Below, piece after piece: positions 47,425 through 59,589 of a stretch of DNA of 64,000 nucleotides (the stretch's first letter is position 1; every line of letters begins with the position of its first letter). This stretch comes from Bettongia penicillata ogilbyi (Eukaryota; Chordata; Mammalia; Diprotodontia; Potoroidae), in contig JAJHZJ010000808.1 in the NCBI GenBank assembly GCA_023548195.1, positions 2,833,182 through 2,897,181 on the forward strand. Reading direction: 5' to 3'. The notes under the pieces are model-generated. The model had not been told where the DNA came from. It searched no databases and saw only the letters and a program-made list of their open reading frames with translations. The position numbers and the translations under genes were made by a program.

Positions 47425-47588
47425 ATTATAGTGCAATAGAAAGAGTGCTGTATTTCAAGTCAGAAGATTTAGGTTTGAGGCCCAATTCTACTGCAATTAT
47501 TTTGATCTTTCCAGGTTTCTTGGATAGAAGTTAAAGGAGTGGGATTAGATGACTTCTCAGGATCCTTCCAGCTCTAAATCTTACGACC
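47425..47588 (+). mobile_element. MIR SINE, sense
   Basis: 'gtgcaatagaaagagtgctg', 'tcaagtcagaagatttaggt', 'gggattagatgacttctcag' and 'ccttccagctctaaatc' in MIR order. It lies between the two duplicated blocks. Confidence 0.6.
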
Positions 47589-47589
47589 T

Positions 47590-47905
47590 CTTGGACTTAA
47601 AATAGTCACATGTGCCCTTCTTCAATGAACGTGTCAATACACAAAGCAAAAAGAAGTAACTACATGGGAAGAAACTTCATTAATTTGATTTTAAGACTTG
47701 TGATACTTTGGATATAGAACAAAATCTGAACAGGGATTATAAACCCTTATATGACTAATCATTATATGCTTTCTATCTCAAAATACTAGCCAATTTCATA
47801 CATTTATGAAAAAAAATTATGGAAATCTCCTATATGCATAGTTCCCTGGGACAAAAAGATATTTAATACAATGATTCTGCAATAGAGGAACATATTTAAC
47901 AATGC
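47590..47905 (+). repeat. Local duplication, copy 2
   Basis: Partner of 46690-47025, direct orientation, about 890 bp downstream. The MIR and L2 pieces between the copies are not duplicated. Confidence 0.7.
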
Positions 47906-48523
47906 CATCTCTTTCTCTGGTGGTGTGGTTTTTTTGCTTTTTATTTTCTCTATAATATTATGTGTATAATATAATATTACCTCTTTTACCTTACAATACC
48001 ATTATATCTGTTTTTAGATACTCTAATTCCTTGCCCAGTACCTTGATCATATGAAACTATATCCCAAACACCACTGCTAGTACCAACTTTACTGTCACTC
48101 TGCCTCCCCTGCTTTGCTCCAGTCTTAGTTTCTGTTACAACATTAGGAAGATAACCAGGTAAGATTTTATATAAGTTCTCACCTGCACTCTCCCCACCTC
48201 ATGTCCAAATGCTACAGCTGAGCAATGGTACTTCTTTTTAAAAAATTCAACTTGTGTACTTAAATATTTAAAAATTGACAAGTTTTTAATATGTTCAGAC
48301 TTTAATTAAACTTTTTTCTTCTAAAACTTTGTAATTCAAACTTTTCACCAACTCAAATTACTTTTTACCTTCATCCCATATTTAGTCTGAATCAGGAAGG
48401 TCTTACAATTTTTAGTAGGTGATAAGGAGTCTTAAGTAGAATTCATTTGGAGAAAACTTATGTGAAAGCATGTGACACAACAGAATATTTCTGAAAACAA
48501 CACAAGTATGATAACTTTAATAC
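47906..48523. other. Unassigned intron sequence
   Basis: Nothing recognised up to exon W5. Confidence 0.4.
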
Positions 48524-48601
48524 CTTGGGCATGCCATCACTTTCACCCATGAGATGATCTATGAGTTGATTGGTCAGTGATTCATCATTTGCCTGTCCAA
48601 C
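48524..48601 (-). CDS. WDR19: WDR19 (IFT144) exon W5
   Basis: 78-nt exon, phase 0 at both ends, acceptor ...atag|GTT and donor AAG|gtatta. It encodes residues 152-177, beginning [17 protein letters not shown]. The product is a symmetric 26-residue segment, so skipping it would keep the frame. The donor (gtatta) is the weakest of the eleven seen here. Confidence 0.93.
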
Positions 48602-49299
48602 CTATTAAAGGAAAACAAAATCAATTTTTTAAATATTTTTCTAAAAATCATTTTAGCTTATTATTCAAATATAAATTTAGCTATATTAAAGGGAAATCAG
48701 TTTAGACATCATCACTAAAAATAGATATCAAAAGGTCTTCATGTTTCCCTGAATTTATCATGGTTACCCTTTCCTTCTCTGTGAACCTGCTCAGTGGAAG
48801 TAATTATCTAAGGTTGAAGGAAAGCAGCTAAGGCAGTAGAAACTAATTTTGCAAACTTCTAGCTACAAATCATGAATCTAGCACCTACACACCTATCAAT
48901 GTCTTTGTGCCAACCCCAAAAGAATTCAGTGTCAGAATTTATGGCAATCTAACTTCCTTTCATGTTGTTTTCTAGAAGGATAAGGCACAAAGACTGACCG
49001 ATGGCCAAGTGAAATATAAGTCAATAATGGGTAAGTATATGTGATTTAGATCCCTCAGTTTGAGTGACCTGATCATGTCATATAAGGATTTAGTAGTGGG
49101 AGGGGAATTAAATATAATTTTCCTTTATTAAAAATGGAAGTTTGTGATAATGAATAGTACTCTTCTTTAGGTTTCCATAAAGGGATGCCAGAAATAAAGG
49201 CAAGGAGGAGCAGAGGGAAAAAAAATGCTTAATTTGTCACCTCATTATAGCTTTGCAAGCCAAAAAAGTTAAATATTAAGTTTTTCCTTTAAAATTAAA
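48602..49299. other. Unassigned intron sequence
   Basis: No repeat or exon recognised. Confidence 0.4.
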
Positions 49300-49860
49300 A
49301 ATAAATCACAAAATCTTAGAAGTTGACTGAGACCTTAGAGGTCAGCTCTATCTAAACAGAAAATCTTTCTACAGAATCCATCAAGACAGGCTCTTGGATA
49401 GGCTTGGAGGCCTCCAATGAGAGTGAGCATACTGCCTTGTGAGGCAGTCCATTCAGTTTTTGGACATCTCTAACTAGAAATTTTCTCTTATAAATGGGCA
49501 TAAATCATTATCATTGCAGTTTTTATTGCTCTTAGTTCTGGGCTAAGTAAAACAATCTAAATCAGTCTCCTATATGGCAGCCCTTCAGATATTTGAAAGA
49601 AGCCGCCATCTTCTCATTTCTTCTCTAGGTATCCCCAGCTCCTTCAGGATGATCCTCATGGCACAGGTTTTAGTCCTTTGATCAACTTGATCACTGTCTT
49701 TTTTTAACTTAGTCTAGTTTTTTCAATGTCCTTCCTAAATGATGCATACAAAACAAAATATTACATTTCAAATGTTGTCTGACCATGGCATTTAACAGTA
49801 GGACCACCCTTGTTATGGATACCCTGTGAAATACAGAGAGAAATGTAATTTGGCTCCATC
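49300..49860 (-). mobile_element. CR1/L3 LINE 3' part, antisense
   Basis: 'tgaggcagtccattcagttt', 'aagccgccatcttctcattt' and 'tcaaatgttgtctgaccatgg' match antisense CR1 3' sequence in the same order as at 31690. Confidence 0.6.
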
Positions 49861-49869
49861 ACAGACAGT

Positions 49870-50270
49870 GGAAGAGGCAGCAATGTCCAACTGGGCTGGA
49901 TAGTTTAGAGTCGGTCTTTCAGAACCTTGAAGGGTTTGTGATAAACAGAGGAATTTATATTTTACACTAGAAATAAAAGGAAGCTGAAGGAGTTGAATAG
50001 TGGAATCACATGGTTAGATCTGCACTTAAGGAAATAACTTTTAGCAATATCTGGCAACTAATTTGGATACGTAGAATGAGTTGAGGATAATGACACATTT
50101 ATGAAACTGACTGTAAGGATAGAGACAGCTTCACCAGAAATAGGTAAGTTTGGGACAAGGAAGAGGTTTGGAGGAAAAGATACTGAATTCCATTTTGGAC
50201 ACGCTGAGTTGGAGTTACCTATGGGATATCAAGTAACAAATACCCAATAGGCAGTGGGTCTCAGATGGAA
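49870..50270 (-). mobile_element. L2 LINE fragment, antisense
   Basis: 'agaaccttgaagggtttgtg', 'gtggaatcacatggttagatctgc' and 'tgaattccattttggacacgctgagtt' are antisense L2 and parallel the copy at 22600-23070. Confidence 0.6.
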
Positions 50271-50284
50271 GGGTGGAAGGAAAT

Positions 50285-50545
50285 AAGCAATTTAAATAGT
50301 GTCTGCTATGTGCCAGTTACTCTGCTAAGCACTTTTCCAAGTATCAGCTCATTTGGTCCTCACAACAACCTTGAAAGATAGGTGCCAGTATTATCCCCAT
50401 TTTACGGTGGAGGAAACCAAGGCAAACCAAGGTTAAGTAACTTGCCCAAGATCACACAGCTAGTAAATGTCTGAAGATTTAAACTCAGGTTTTTCTGATT
50501 CCAGGTCCAGGCTCTATCCACTAAACCATCCAGTTCCCTCTTGCA
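50285..50545 (-). mobile_element. MIR SINE, antisense
   Basis: Near-complete complement of MIR: 'tgctatgtgccagttactctgctaagc', 'cattttacggtggaggaaac', 'cttgcccaagatcacacagctagtaa' and 'ggctctatccactaaacca'. Confidence 0.75.
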
Positions 50546-50589
50546 GGTGGTTATACAGGTACATGAATAATCTATATTGAGACTATGAT

Positions 50590-51015
50590 TGCCCCCATAG
50601 GTGATGTCAACACTCTGCTATGCTGACCCTTCTTCCCATCCTTCTAGCTTTCTCTCCCCAATCTTAAATCTCTCCTTATCTGTAGGTGCTTTCCCTATTA
50701 TCTATAAAGATATCATAATCTCCCCCACACTTAAAAATTGTTACTCGATCCTTTCTCCAGTAACTGTCATGTTATGCCTCTTTTCTGGTGGCTAAACTCC
50801 TTGAGAAAGCTATCTATTTTGAGAGCATCTACTTCCTTTCCTCCTCCTCAAATCTAAATCCTATGCAATCTGGCTTCCAAACTCATCACTGAAGTGAAAT
50901 TATCTTTTTCAAAGTTAACAGTGATCTCATAATTGCCAAATCTAATGGGCTTTTATCAGTTCTCATCCTTCCTGACCTCTCTTCAGTATTTGCTCCTGTT
51001 AATCATTGGTTGTGA
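50590..51015 (+). mobile_element. L2 LINE fragment, sense
   Basis: 'gctaaactccttgagaaagc', 'aatctggcttccaaactcat' and 'aaagttaacagtgatctcataattgccaaatc' parallel the L2 copies at 2880-3010 and 4730-4830. Confidence 0.6.
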
Positions 51016-52302
51016 TAGGAGCCAAAACAATCTTATATAGGCTGGCCTAGTTTTGCTTTAAAGGGACAAGGAGGTCACCCTCATGACTTGATTGATCTGT
51101 GGCAATAAGGCTTAAATCATTGGTTTGGCTTCCATGCCACCTAAGATATATCTTTGATGATGTAAAAATATATAGGAATTGTCACTGCTCTTCAGGGATG
51201 GCTTTCTGTTCTTGTATTGTTGCAATGACAAATTCAGAGATGGAAGGGAATAACGTTATGTCTGAATTAGCCGTTAGGAATTGTATCTTTGTTTTTAACC
51301 TTATTCTAAGTTGCTGCTTTTGTTGCATTTTATCGCCTGGCAGTATTGCACTGCATTCTAATTCTGAACCTGAATCACTATACTGTCCTTATCTAGGCTT
51401 ATTCCAGAATATTTGGAATTAGCAAGAATGAGTCATGATGATTTGGTGGTTCATTTCAGTGATGGAAGAGTGACTAGGCAGGCAGATATGGGACTTTGGT
51501 GCCTGTGACTATAGCTCTCTTAGAAATATATGAGAAGGCCTCTCCAAAGGATAAGGAAAAGATCTTTTGACCATCTAGGATCCAGCACTGAGTGCTTAAG
51601 GAGCTGAACCTTGAACCCACCTCACTACTATCCCACCAGAAATACTATCCTGTGGGGAGTCAGATAGTGAATGGGTTTTATCACCAAAGAACTTGGGGTT
51701 TTTCAGAAGTATAAACATCTTTAAACAATTTAAGTCATCAGAAAAATTGTTAATGATGATATGGACGGGTCTTTTGCTTTGTTTTGTTTGCTGTTGGAAT
51801 TCAATCACATAAGCTTATAGAGGATTTACTCTTACAACAACAGCTGAATCAGTTAGAGGCCCACAATCGGGTCTGCTCTCTTTCCCTTTTAATGTGACTG
51901 AAATAGAAAATTATGTATCCCTGGTTACACAACGATGAAATCTTTCTGTAGCTGATTCCCCAATGGGAATCAAGGAAATCAGGATAAAATCCTTAAAAGA
52001 GATATGCTTAATAGATTGAATCTATTCCTTCTTCCCACAATTTATGACCAGTTTTACTAGGGTGCAAGTAGATTCCTTCTTATGGGTAGTGCTAGGCTTT
52101 AGCTATGGATGCACTAAGTACTCTGGCTTCCCTACTAGACTCATCAAGGCTTAAGCAGATCCAGCGGTGAGCAGGAGATGGGCTCTAATCCAGTGGCTAT
52201 CTGGAAAATAGGATTATTCAAGCAAATAGTCACTCTGTCAGCTGCTAGGGATTACAGTAAGCACATGGTTATTCTGAACCACCTAAATCTGTACGAGGTT
52301 AT
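51016..52302. other. Unassigned intron sequence
   Basis: A 1.3-kb block without recognised family. A 107-codon plus frame at 51099-51422 shows no domain. It could belong to an unfamiliar LTR or DNA element, perhaps continuing after the SINE at 52303-52663, but no terminal repeats were found. Confidence 0.35.
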
Positions 52303-52663
52303 GGTTGTCCTTCATTCTCAGACAGGACCATGACATCAAGATGATGACATGACTTGCAGTTGACTTTGATCTGAGTGAGGGAGGGCTGTGCAAGGTCACC
52401 AGCCTCACCTTCTTCTCCTGAGCCATCTAGGCCCAGTGGCCTGATATTCATTAGGATGACTGGAGATGGCCCAGGATGAGGCCTGGCCCTTTCAACCTTA
52501 GGTCTTATCACAATCTTACTTTGAGTCAGATACACCCATTCAATGAACAGGCTTCTTTAAGTTACTCAAAGGATGGCCCTTTTAATAAAAAAAAAAAAAA
52601 TCAAACTGGGAGGGGAAGACCCTCAGGATTCCTGGGTAAAAGAGAAACAAGTACTATTACATC
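52303..52663 (-). mobile_element. Composite SINE, non-tRNA head plus shared 3' body, copy B
   Basis: Same architecture as copy A (23563-23936): minus-strand head with 'gggtcttcccctcccag', an internal T14 run and 'aaagaagcctgttcatt', then the body shared with 40815-41000. Confidence 0.65.
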
Positions 52664-53084
52664 CACTCTGTGCTAGGTAGATGTCTCCTGTGCTTAGATA
52701 GGGTAAGACAGGTTTCAAGGCTGAGGCAGTTGCTTTAACTGTAGGTCAGCAAAGTGACCAGGTCATATGTTCAGAAGGACAAACATTTCTTCTCAACCTT
52801 AAGAGCAGTTTGGGATTATCCAGATCTTTGAACCACAAGGTAGACTAGAGAGAAAGTTGGGTGTTCTTAAAAGTATGCACTGAGTTTATAGGGGATAGGA
52901 TGAGAGAAAGAAGCCTGGACTTCAAGAGCTAAGCAGCAGCAACACCTCCAGCCGTGGCCACAACTCAACAAGCTAAGCAAGAAAAGAATCGGCGGCCCTC
53001 CTGAGATCCTTCCAGGCACCAAGGTTAACAGGCGTCATCCTGTTTTCTCACTTTTACTCACCCTCTAAAAGTTCCCTGGCATAG
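52664..53084. other. Unassigned intron sequence
   Basis: Moderately GC-rich toward 52910-53030; no feature recognised. Confidence 0.35.
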
Positions 53085-53700
53085 ATGACTTCTTCTACTC
53101 AGACAGCCATCACTTTGGGTCAGGGTTTAATCATCTGTCTCCTAACTATCATAATCACTATTGCTCTCCCTGCCTCAAGTCTCCCCACCTTCCATCTGTT
53201 AAAATGAGTTTCCTAAAGCCCAAGTCTGACAATGTGGTTTTCTATTACTTCTATTATCATTATAAACTTTTCTGCTTAACATTTTAACAGGTCTTTACAA
53301 CCTGACCTTTTTTGCATTATTCTAGTTTTCTTATACATTTCTCCCCTCCCTAAACTCTATGATCCAACTCTACTGGCCTACTTCCTGTTCCATACACTAC
53401 TCCATCTCTTGTGTCCCTCCCTTTGCACTGGCTGGCTCTTATCCTTCAAAGGCATTTTCCCTTCAACTCAGCTCCAGAACCACCTTCTATAGGATGTCCT
53501 TCCTGCTATTTCCAGATGCTAGAATACTCTCCCTCCCCAAAATACATTTTGCATATATTAAGTATATTCTTATATATACACAAGTTGCTTCTACCCATTA
53601 GAATGGAAGGCAAGAAGTATTTCATTTTTCATTTGTATTCTCATTGTTTAATGCATCTCTGGCACATAGTAATGACTTAGTAAATACTTATTCATTAATC
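53085..53700 (+). mobile_element. L2 LINE 3' end, sense
   Basis: 'cctttgcactggctggctct', 'cagctccagaaccaccttctataggatgtcc', 'attagaatggaaggcaag' and 'ggcacatagtaatgacttag' run to the typical L2 terminus. Confidence 0.7.
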
Positions 53701-53919
53701 GATAAAGAAAAATATCACAAGGAAAACATCTGATGATCTTTCACATATGTAAGGTTAGCCTTACTCCATGCCTCATATACATATTCCATTCATTTCTTGT
53801 GATTCATAGAAATATATATACTGCAATAACATGATAAATTCCTTTAACCAAGTATGGGATTACTCAAAATAGAGTGATAATGTTTTTTCCCCTTAATCCT
53901 AACTATCTACAATTCTTAC

Positions 53920-53988
53920 TGTATCAATTGCCATTTCTATGGCCATGTTATCTTCCGTGTTCGAACATTTCAGGAAATGTTTTAAAGC
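53920..53988 (-). CDS. WDR19: WDR19 (IFT144) exon W4
   Basis: 69-nt exon, phase 0 at both ends, acceptor ...acag|GCT and donor ACA|gtaaga. It encodes residues 129-151, beginning ALKHFLKCSNTEDNMAIEMA. Matches the mammalian segment except in the 'SNTEDN' loop. Short symmetric exon in the TPR-like solenoid. Confidence 0.92.
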
Positions 53989-54849
53989 CTGTAACACAGT
54001 AATAAATACATAAATAAAATTAGCAAATAGTGTAAAGAATTAAATCTATATTATCCCATAATAGCATAGCCCCATAGATGTGAATAAAGTAAAAAAAAAT
54101 TTTATTAATAGATATAATTTTAAGTAATAAACTATCATAGCAGTGATGAAAGTCAAGAAAATTTCTAACATAAATTTAGTTTATAGACTGTTGGATTAAA
54201 TCAAGGTATCTACAATTCACTTCCAATGGCTGATTTCTTACTTTAAGAAATTTTCTTTATTGATGTCTACCCACGTTCAAAGTGAATTTTCTACTTCCAC
54301 AGTAGTACAGACATGTCTGACACCGGGTTCAATCAGTTAATTGTTAATATTACTCATGATCTGGAAGGATTAGTAAGAACTAGTCAGACATTCACAGTTT
54401 CTCTATGAATAAGTAATTAATGCTCTTATTATAGTCATATTTTACTCATCAATTTCTTTTTTCTTTTTTAAAAAATTTCTTATTTTTTAAGCCTTTTATC
54501 TTGTATAGCTTTTAATTCTAAATATATCCCTTCCCTTTCTCCTACCACAGTGTTATCATTTGTAGTAGATTAAAAAGAAAAAAGAAATTCAGTAAATAAT
54601 AATCGGCATTTCAAGCAATGATAAATTTGGAATATTTCACAGTTATAATCTCTCAGCTCTACAATGAATGAAGGGAAGGGAATATGTATAATATATATAT
54701 ACATGTATGTGTGTATGTATATAGATATAGATATATACAGAGAGAGAGAGATGAGAGAAGTGGACTTCATAATGACAAGGAGATATAAGGAGTTAATCTG
54801 GGATAGTCTCACTGAGGTTAGTTTTAAACACAGTCTAAAACTTTACACT
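53989..54849. other. Unassigned AT-rich intron sequence
   Basis: Contains a TA/GATA/GA low-complexity tract at 54682-54750; no other feature. Confidence 0.4.
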
Positions 54850-55320
54850 TAATTTAATTCAATAAATATTTACTGAGAACTTACTATGTGCAAGATCTTG
54901 CTTTAGGTATTAGAGGGTAAGGGAAGCTGTGTGTGAGCAGATATAACAATGAGTGTGACAAAGATCCTGTCCTCCAAGAGTCTGTAATGTAGAGTAGGGG
55001 AATGAGGGTAGAGATAAAAGAAGCGCATAAACCAGACACTAATAAAAAACGAATGATGTCATAAATGCCACAAGAAAGGGACAAAGTATTATGGATGTTC
55101 AGACATGGGAAAGAGATTACATCCACTTGGGATTTCTCAGAAATTTAATGGCATCTGAACTTTATCTTGGAGAAAGGATGAGATTTCAACGGCAAAAGCT
55201 ATAAGAAGAAAACATTTCAAGCAGAGGAAATGGAATGAACAAAATCACTGAAATAGGAAATTACGAAGCACATTGGGAATAATGAGTTATCTTTTTTGTC
55301 TGATGCATACAACTAATCCC
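54850..55320 (-). mobile_element. L2 LINE 3' end, antisense
   Basis: 'aaatatttactgagaacttactatgtgcaag', 'cctgtcctccaagagtctg' and 'agcagaggaaatggaatgaac' complement the L2 3' region. Confidence 0.65.
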
Positions 55321-55389
55321 TCTAGGAGAATTACCAAAAGCCCAGCTCTCCTAGTGAAGAGATAATGGTTTGTTGTTTGGGTTCTTTTT

Positions 55390-55975
55390 TTCTTTTCCAA
55401 TATATCCTCCACATAAGCCAGATTTATTTTCCTAACATAATGAATACATTATTACCTCAATACAAGAAACTTCAGTGGCTCTCTACTGCCTCTAGTACAA
55501 AATATAAATTTCTCTGTTGAGCATTTAAAGTCCTTCACATTCTTGTCTCAACCAATCTTTTCAAACTTATTTATTATAACTGATCTTTCTGCTTTCTGTA
55601 TTTTAGCCAAACTAAACGACTTATCATTCTCCATATCCAACACTCCATACCCTGCCTCTGCACAGTGCTCCAGCTACCTGGAAGGCTCTTCCTTTTCACC
55701 TCCATCTCTTGGAATCCCTAGTACATTCAAGACTTGGTGAGCCTTTCCTCATTCCACCCGATTATTAGAAATCCTCCCCCCCCCGACCAAAAAAATTGCT
55801 GATTTTACTTTGATTATATATTGTAGTTATTTACCCTCTACCTACTGTTCCCCTCTCCAATATAAGCCCTTGAAGGTAAAAGTTGTTTTTGGTTTAGTAG
55901 TCTAGGACCTCACAGAATTCCTGATACACTGTAAGTACAGTAAATATTAATCAATGCTTGCTGAATTGAATGACA
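55390..55975 (+). mobile_element. L2 LINE 3' end, sense
   Basis: 'acttcagtggctctctactgcctctagtacaaaatataaa', 'caaactaaacgacttatcat', 'cacagtgctccagctacctg' and 'atataagcccttgaaggtaa' in L2 order. Confidence 0.7.
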
Positions 55976-55979
55976 TGTG

Positions 55980-56950
55980 CTCTAACCATATTCCCTCTCC
56001 TCAAGCACCTCTCTCATACAATATGCCTCTTCTTCTAAGGCATTTTCAATCTCCTCCTCCTCACTGACTCTCATTTACATGTAAACATGCTCACCCTAAT
56101 CCCCCAAAAATCTATCCCTTGCTTTTTCTAGCCTTCATCTCTACTTTGTCAGTCTAACAACCAAAGTCACTGTAGGAATCACATGGTAGCAAGATACAAG
56201 CTACATCATTATACATATTCTGCTTCCTGAAAGCAGAGCAGAGAAGACTTTAGCCCCTGAACTCAAATTTCTTTCCTCTTTCCTTCCCTCCCTTTGCTGA
56301 CAAACCTTTTGAAAATCCTAATATATCTACTTTCTTCCCTCTCTTCAATCCCTCGCATCGTAGACTCTATCCAAAGCACTTTACTATCACTGCTCAGTCA
56401 GAGATCACCGGTGATCTAACAATTGCCAAACCTACTAGTACAATGATCTACTAATTGCTCTATTCTTGGTATTAATTCCTCTAGACTTTTTTAAGGCAGC
56501 AACTGACCTTGCTGGCTGTCTCCTCCTTCCCTTAGCTTCCTTACTAAAACTCCTATCTCTCGAATCATTAATCTGGTGCCTTAACCGATATTCCTTTTCC
56601 TAATTCCCCTACTACACTGACATATTTGTGTTCCTTAAGGTTCTGACTTTGATCTGCTATTGTTTTCACTATATATTCTTATCTTTTGCAATGTCATTTA
56701 CTCCCATGGCTTCAGCTATCACTACTACATTGATAATTCCCAAATCTAAGATTCCAGCCCTGAGCTCACTATAAGACAACTCTACTTGAGTGTTCCAACA
56801 GCACTTTAACTTAATATGGACAAAACTGAACCCCCAAATTTGTTTCTTTTGTATTTCTCTACCCTTATCAACGGCACCACTATTTACTCCTGCTTGAGAA
56901 TTCAGGGTTAACTTTGCTGCCTGAGGTTGCCCTCAACCTTACTCCCAAGA
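55980..56950 (+). mobile_element. L2 LINE upstream region, sense
   Basis: 'gatcaccggtgatctaacaattgccaaacc', 'aaggttctgactttgatctg', 'ttgataattcccaaatctaa' and 'aatatggacaaaactgaacc' are L2 ORF2-type segments. They resemble those at 3000-3470 but lie after an L2 3' end, so this is a separate copy. Confidence 0.6.
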
Positions 56951-56954
56951 GTCA

Positions 56955-57190
56955 CTCAATCAGTCAAGGAACATACTTAATAAAATTTGCTAGGTGCCAA
57001 GCATTGTGCTCAGTGCCAGAGATAGAGAAGAAAGCCAAAAGAGAGGCAGCCCTTGCCCTGAAGGAACTGACATTCTAATGGGGGAAAATAGCACATAAAT
57101 GGGGAACTGAACAGAAAATGGAGGGAGATGCTCAAGTAGGTGCATGGTGTCAAAAGAACCTTTCTCAAAGTGGAGGCTCCTAAAGAATTC
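56955..57190 (-). mobile_element. L2 3' end, antisense
   Basis: 'tttgctaggtgccaagcattgtgctcagtgcc' followed by 'cagcccttgccctgaaggaactgacattct' complements the L2 terminus. Confidence 0.65.
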
Positions 57191-58950
57191 TCCAGTGAGA
57201 GAAAGGTCTTTTAGGAATCTAATCAGTTGTTAATTTATGCTGGTCCTACCTCTGAAATATCTCAGTGAGAGATTCTGAATAACAGAGAGAAGAAGGCAGT
57301 GCATTGTAAGCATTAGAAAAGTTTGTGAGTCAGTAAAGACCCCACCACCAAGTACAAGCTATTTAACCTCTCTGAGCCTCATTATCATTCTTTCCTTTTA
57401 TAACCACCCGCCTCATTCAGTGTTTTAGCTTCATAACCAGTCTTCCCCACATCTTTAGTCTCTCCTTGCTTCATTCAACCTGTTATACCACTGTCTGGCA
57501 AACTTCTCAAGGGACAGGAATTCAGAAGAAAATTCAATTCAGATGAAGCAAGTGATTAAACATTTAGCAGGTAATGAGGAAGTAAAACAGATACCTTATA
57601 GACTTCTTATTCAGAAATGGGGCAGTGAAAAGGAAAAAAGAAACAGGATAATGGTTTGAGGCATTAATAAGATCAAGTAAAAATTGGTTTTTAAGTTGAG
57701 GGTAATATGAAGCATATTTGTAGCTTCAGCGTCACAATTCACACAACTGTTGTGTGGCTTTTAACCTCCTACCAACCTTAGTCCTAGTTAAAAAGTACCT
57801 GAATGACAGAATTTTAGAATATATTCTTACCCTACTTGCAACACCACTCTACAGAGATACACGTGTCTGCATGCCAACACTGATTGATCTGCCTCTGGGT
57901 AAAATGGCAGGAAAATAGAGTTTAACCTTTTTTCAGCCTGAACCATCTCACTGGTCTGTAAATCATCCAACCAAATTGCCTAACAAGTTGGTCATCTATT
58001 TGATAATACAACACTTTGAACCTATTTAACCTTCAGAATAGCCAAGAACAATGTTTGTTAAAATAGCTCCATAACTCAGTCATACTTATTCTAATATGGC
58101 CCACTGCCTTCCTCCTGAAATTGACTCTATCCATGTTTCTGGTCCAACTCTTTGATATGGATAAAACCATGATGATAACTTTCTATGCCTGTTGTGCCTC
58201 TCCTCCTTAAGCCTTTGTCTTCAAAATAATTGCTTACTCCAGGGAGAAGGGCCTTTAAAAAAGAAATGCTTAATAAAAACTTGTTTAATTTAATTAAACT
58301 AAAATAAATGAGTTACTGAAGTGTTGAATATATTACAATTTCATTTCATGTCAATAGCTCAATATGAACTTAAAAAGAAAAGAAAGTTCCAGGGATCTAT
58401 GCTGACCCCAGTAATGTTTAGCACACCAAGTAGAAAGTAAGAATAGTATGACCAACTATAAGCCTTAAAATTTAAAGAATTTTAAATTTCACATGGCAAT
58501 GATCAAAAATAAATGGAAATAACTGTTTTACTTCTTAAGTTCAGTATAAAAAAACAGACTAGGGATTCCTGGACAAGGTGCAATGGAAGAATGGTAGGAC
58601 AAGAAAGGAGAGTAACAGTAAGAAGAATAATGAATAAGCTGAACCTAGAGTTGTGGATATTGGAGTGGGAAAAGGGAACAGGAAACTGAGTGTGAAGAGT
58701 TTCTTCCCTAGACTTCTGATACTCCACAAAAATAAGGTCTGAGGGCCTAGGTCAAGTAGCTAAAGGGGATGAAGGAGGCAGACAGCTTAGTGGTCTCAAT
58801 GGCAGGGGGTGAGGGGAACAGCAGACTAAAGAGACTTTCTAGGAGTAACATTTATTGACTTTTTAACATTTGGGGAGAAGCCCACTAAGGGATCACCAAA
58901 GCAATGTGCAGAAAGACATAAGGAAAAGTAGCAAGTAAATGAGCATTGAG
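57191..58950. other. Unassigned intron sequence
   Basis: No confident repeat or exon. Short minus frames have no recognised homology. Confidence 0.4.
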
Positions 58951-58954
58951 GTTA

Positions 58955-59090
58955 CTACGTACAGTGTTCTGGCTCTTCACTTCACTCGGCATCAGTTCCT
59001 GTCAATGTGAAGTCTCTCTAATCTGCTGATCAACTTTGACAGACTGAGCTCTTCTCAGCGATATAAAAGTTGAATGTAAATTCAAAATAA
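58955..59090. mobile_element. Short L1 fragment with 5' inversion
   Basis: 58955-59032 is antisense to the L1 segment near 20960-21035 (complement of the 'gctgagtgaagttagcagag' block). From about 59035 the sequence turns to sense orientation ('actgagctcttctcagcgat'), equivalent to 21064 onward, and ends with 'aaaagttgaatgtaaattc'-like L1 tail. Inverted-then-direct order is the signature of twin priming. Confidence 0.5.
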
Positions 59091-59133
59091 AATTCTAGTA
59101 AGTGGGGGGTGTTATAAAAAGAAAAAGACTGAC

Positions 59134-59246
59134 CCGTGCATACTGGCCACATAGCAAAAAGAATTTTCCAGCTGAAAAATGTTTCTTTTCTCCTTCAAAA
59201 TATAAAGCAATGCTCTGATAGTCTTCATTAGTGGTGTCCTCAGAAC
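59134..59246 (-). CDS. WDR19: WDR19 (IFT144) exon W3
   Basis: 113-nt exon, acceptor ...gtag|GTT and donor CGG|gtcagt. Two bases complete a Gly codon from W2 and it ends in phase 0. It encodes residues 92-128, beginning [21 protein letters not shown], ending LLCGQYAR. Strongly conserved helical segment. An L1 fragment ends about 45 bp from its donor. Confidence 0.94.
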
Positions 59247-59386
59247 CTACAATCAGAAAGGCTAAGTGTCATTTCTACATCTTCCATCCCAGGCGTGCGT
59301 TGACACCACCCACTCTTGTTGCCCACCTCCAATATCTTTCAGTATGAATGGCTTTAGTCCTATTGGCAGCAGAGAATGGTCCAAGT

Positions 59387-59589
59387 CAGGGGTGGGAACC
59401 TGTGGCCTCCAAGCCACTTGTGGCCTTCTAGGTCCTTATGTGCAGCCTTTTGACTGAGTCCAAGTATGTTATACAACAAATGCTTTTATTAAGTGGATGT
59501 CTTCTGTGAAGTATGGATTCCATCAAAGGGCCACACCCAAGGACCTAGACAGCCACATGTGGCTCAAGGCCACAGCTTCCCCATTCCTG
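59387..59589. mobile_element. hAT-like MITE, copy 2
   Basis: Begins 'caggggtgggaacctgtgg' and ends with the imperfect complement 'cacagcttccccattcctg'. Interior landmarks ('tttgactgagtccaag', 'tgcttttattaagtgga', 'tctgtgaagtatggattcca') match the copy at 1784-1968. Flanking octamers are only partly alike. It lies between exons W3 and W2. Confidence 0.65.
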
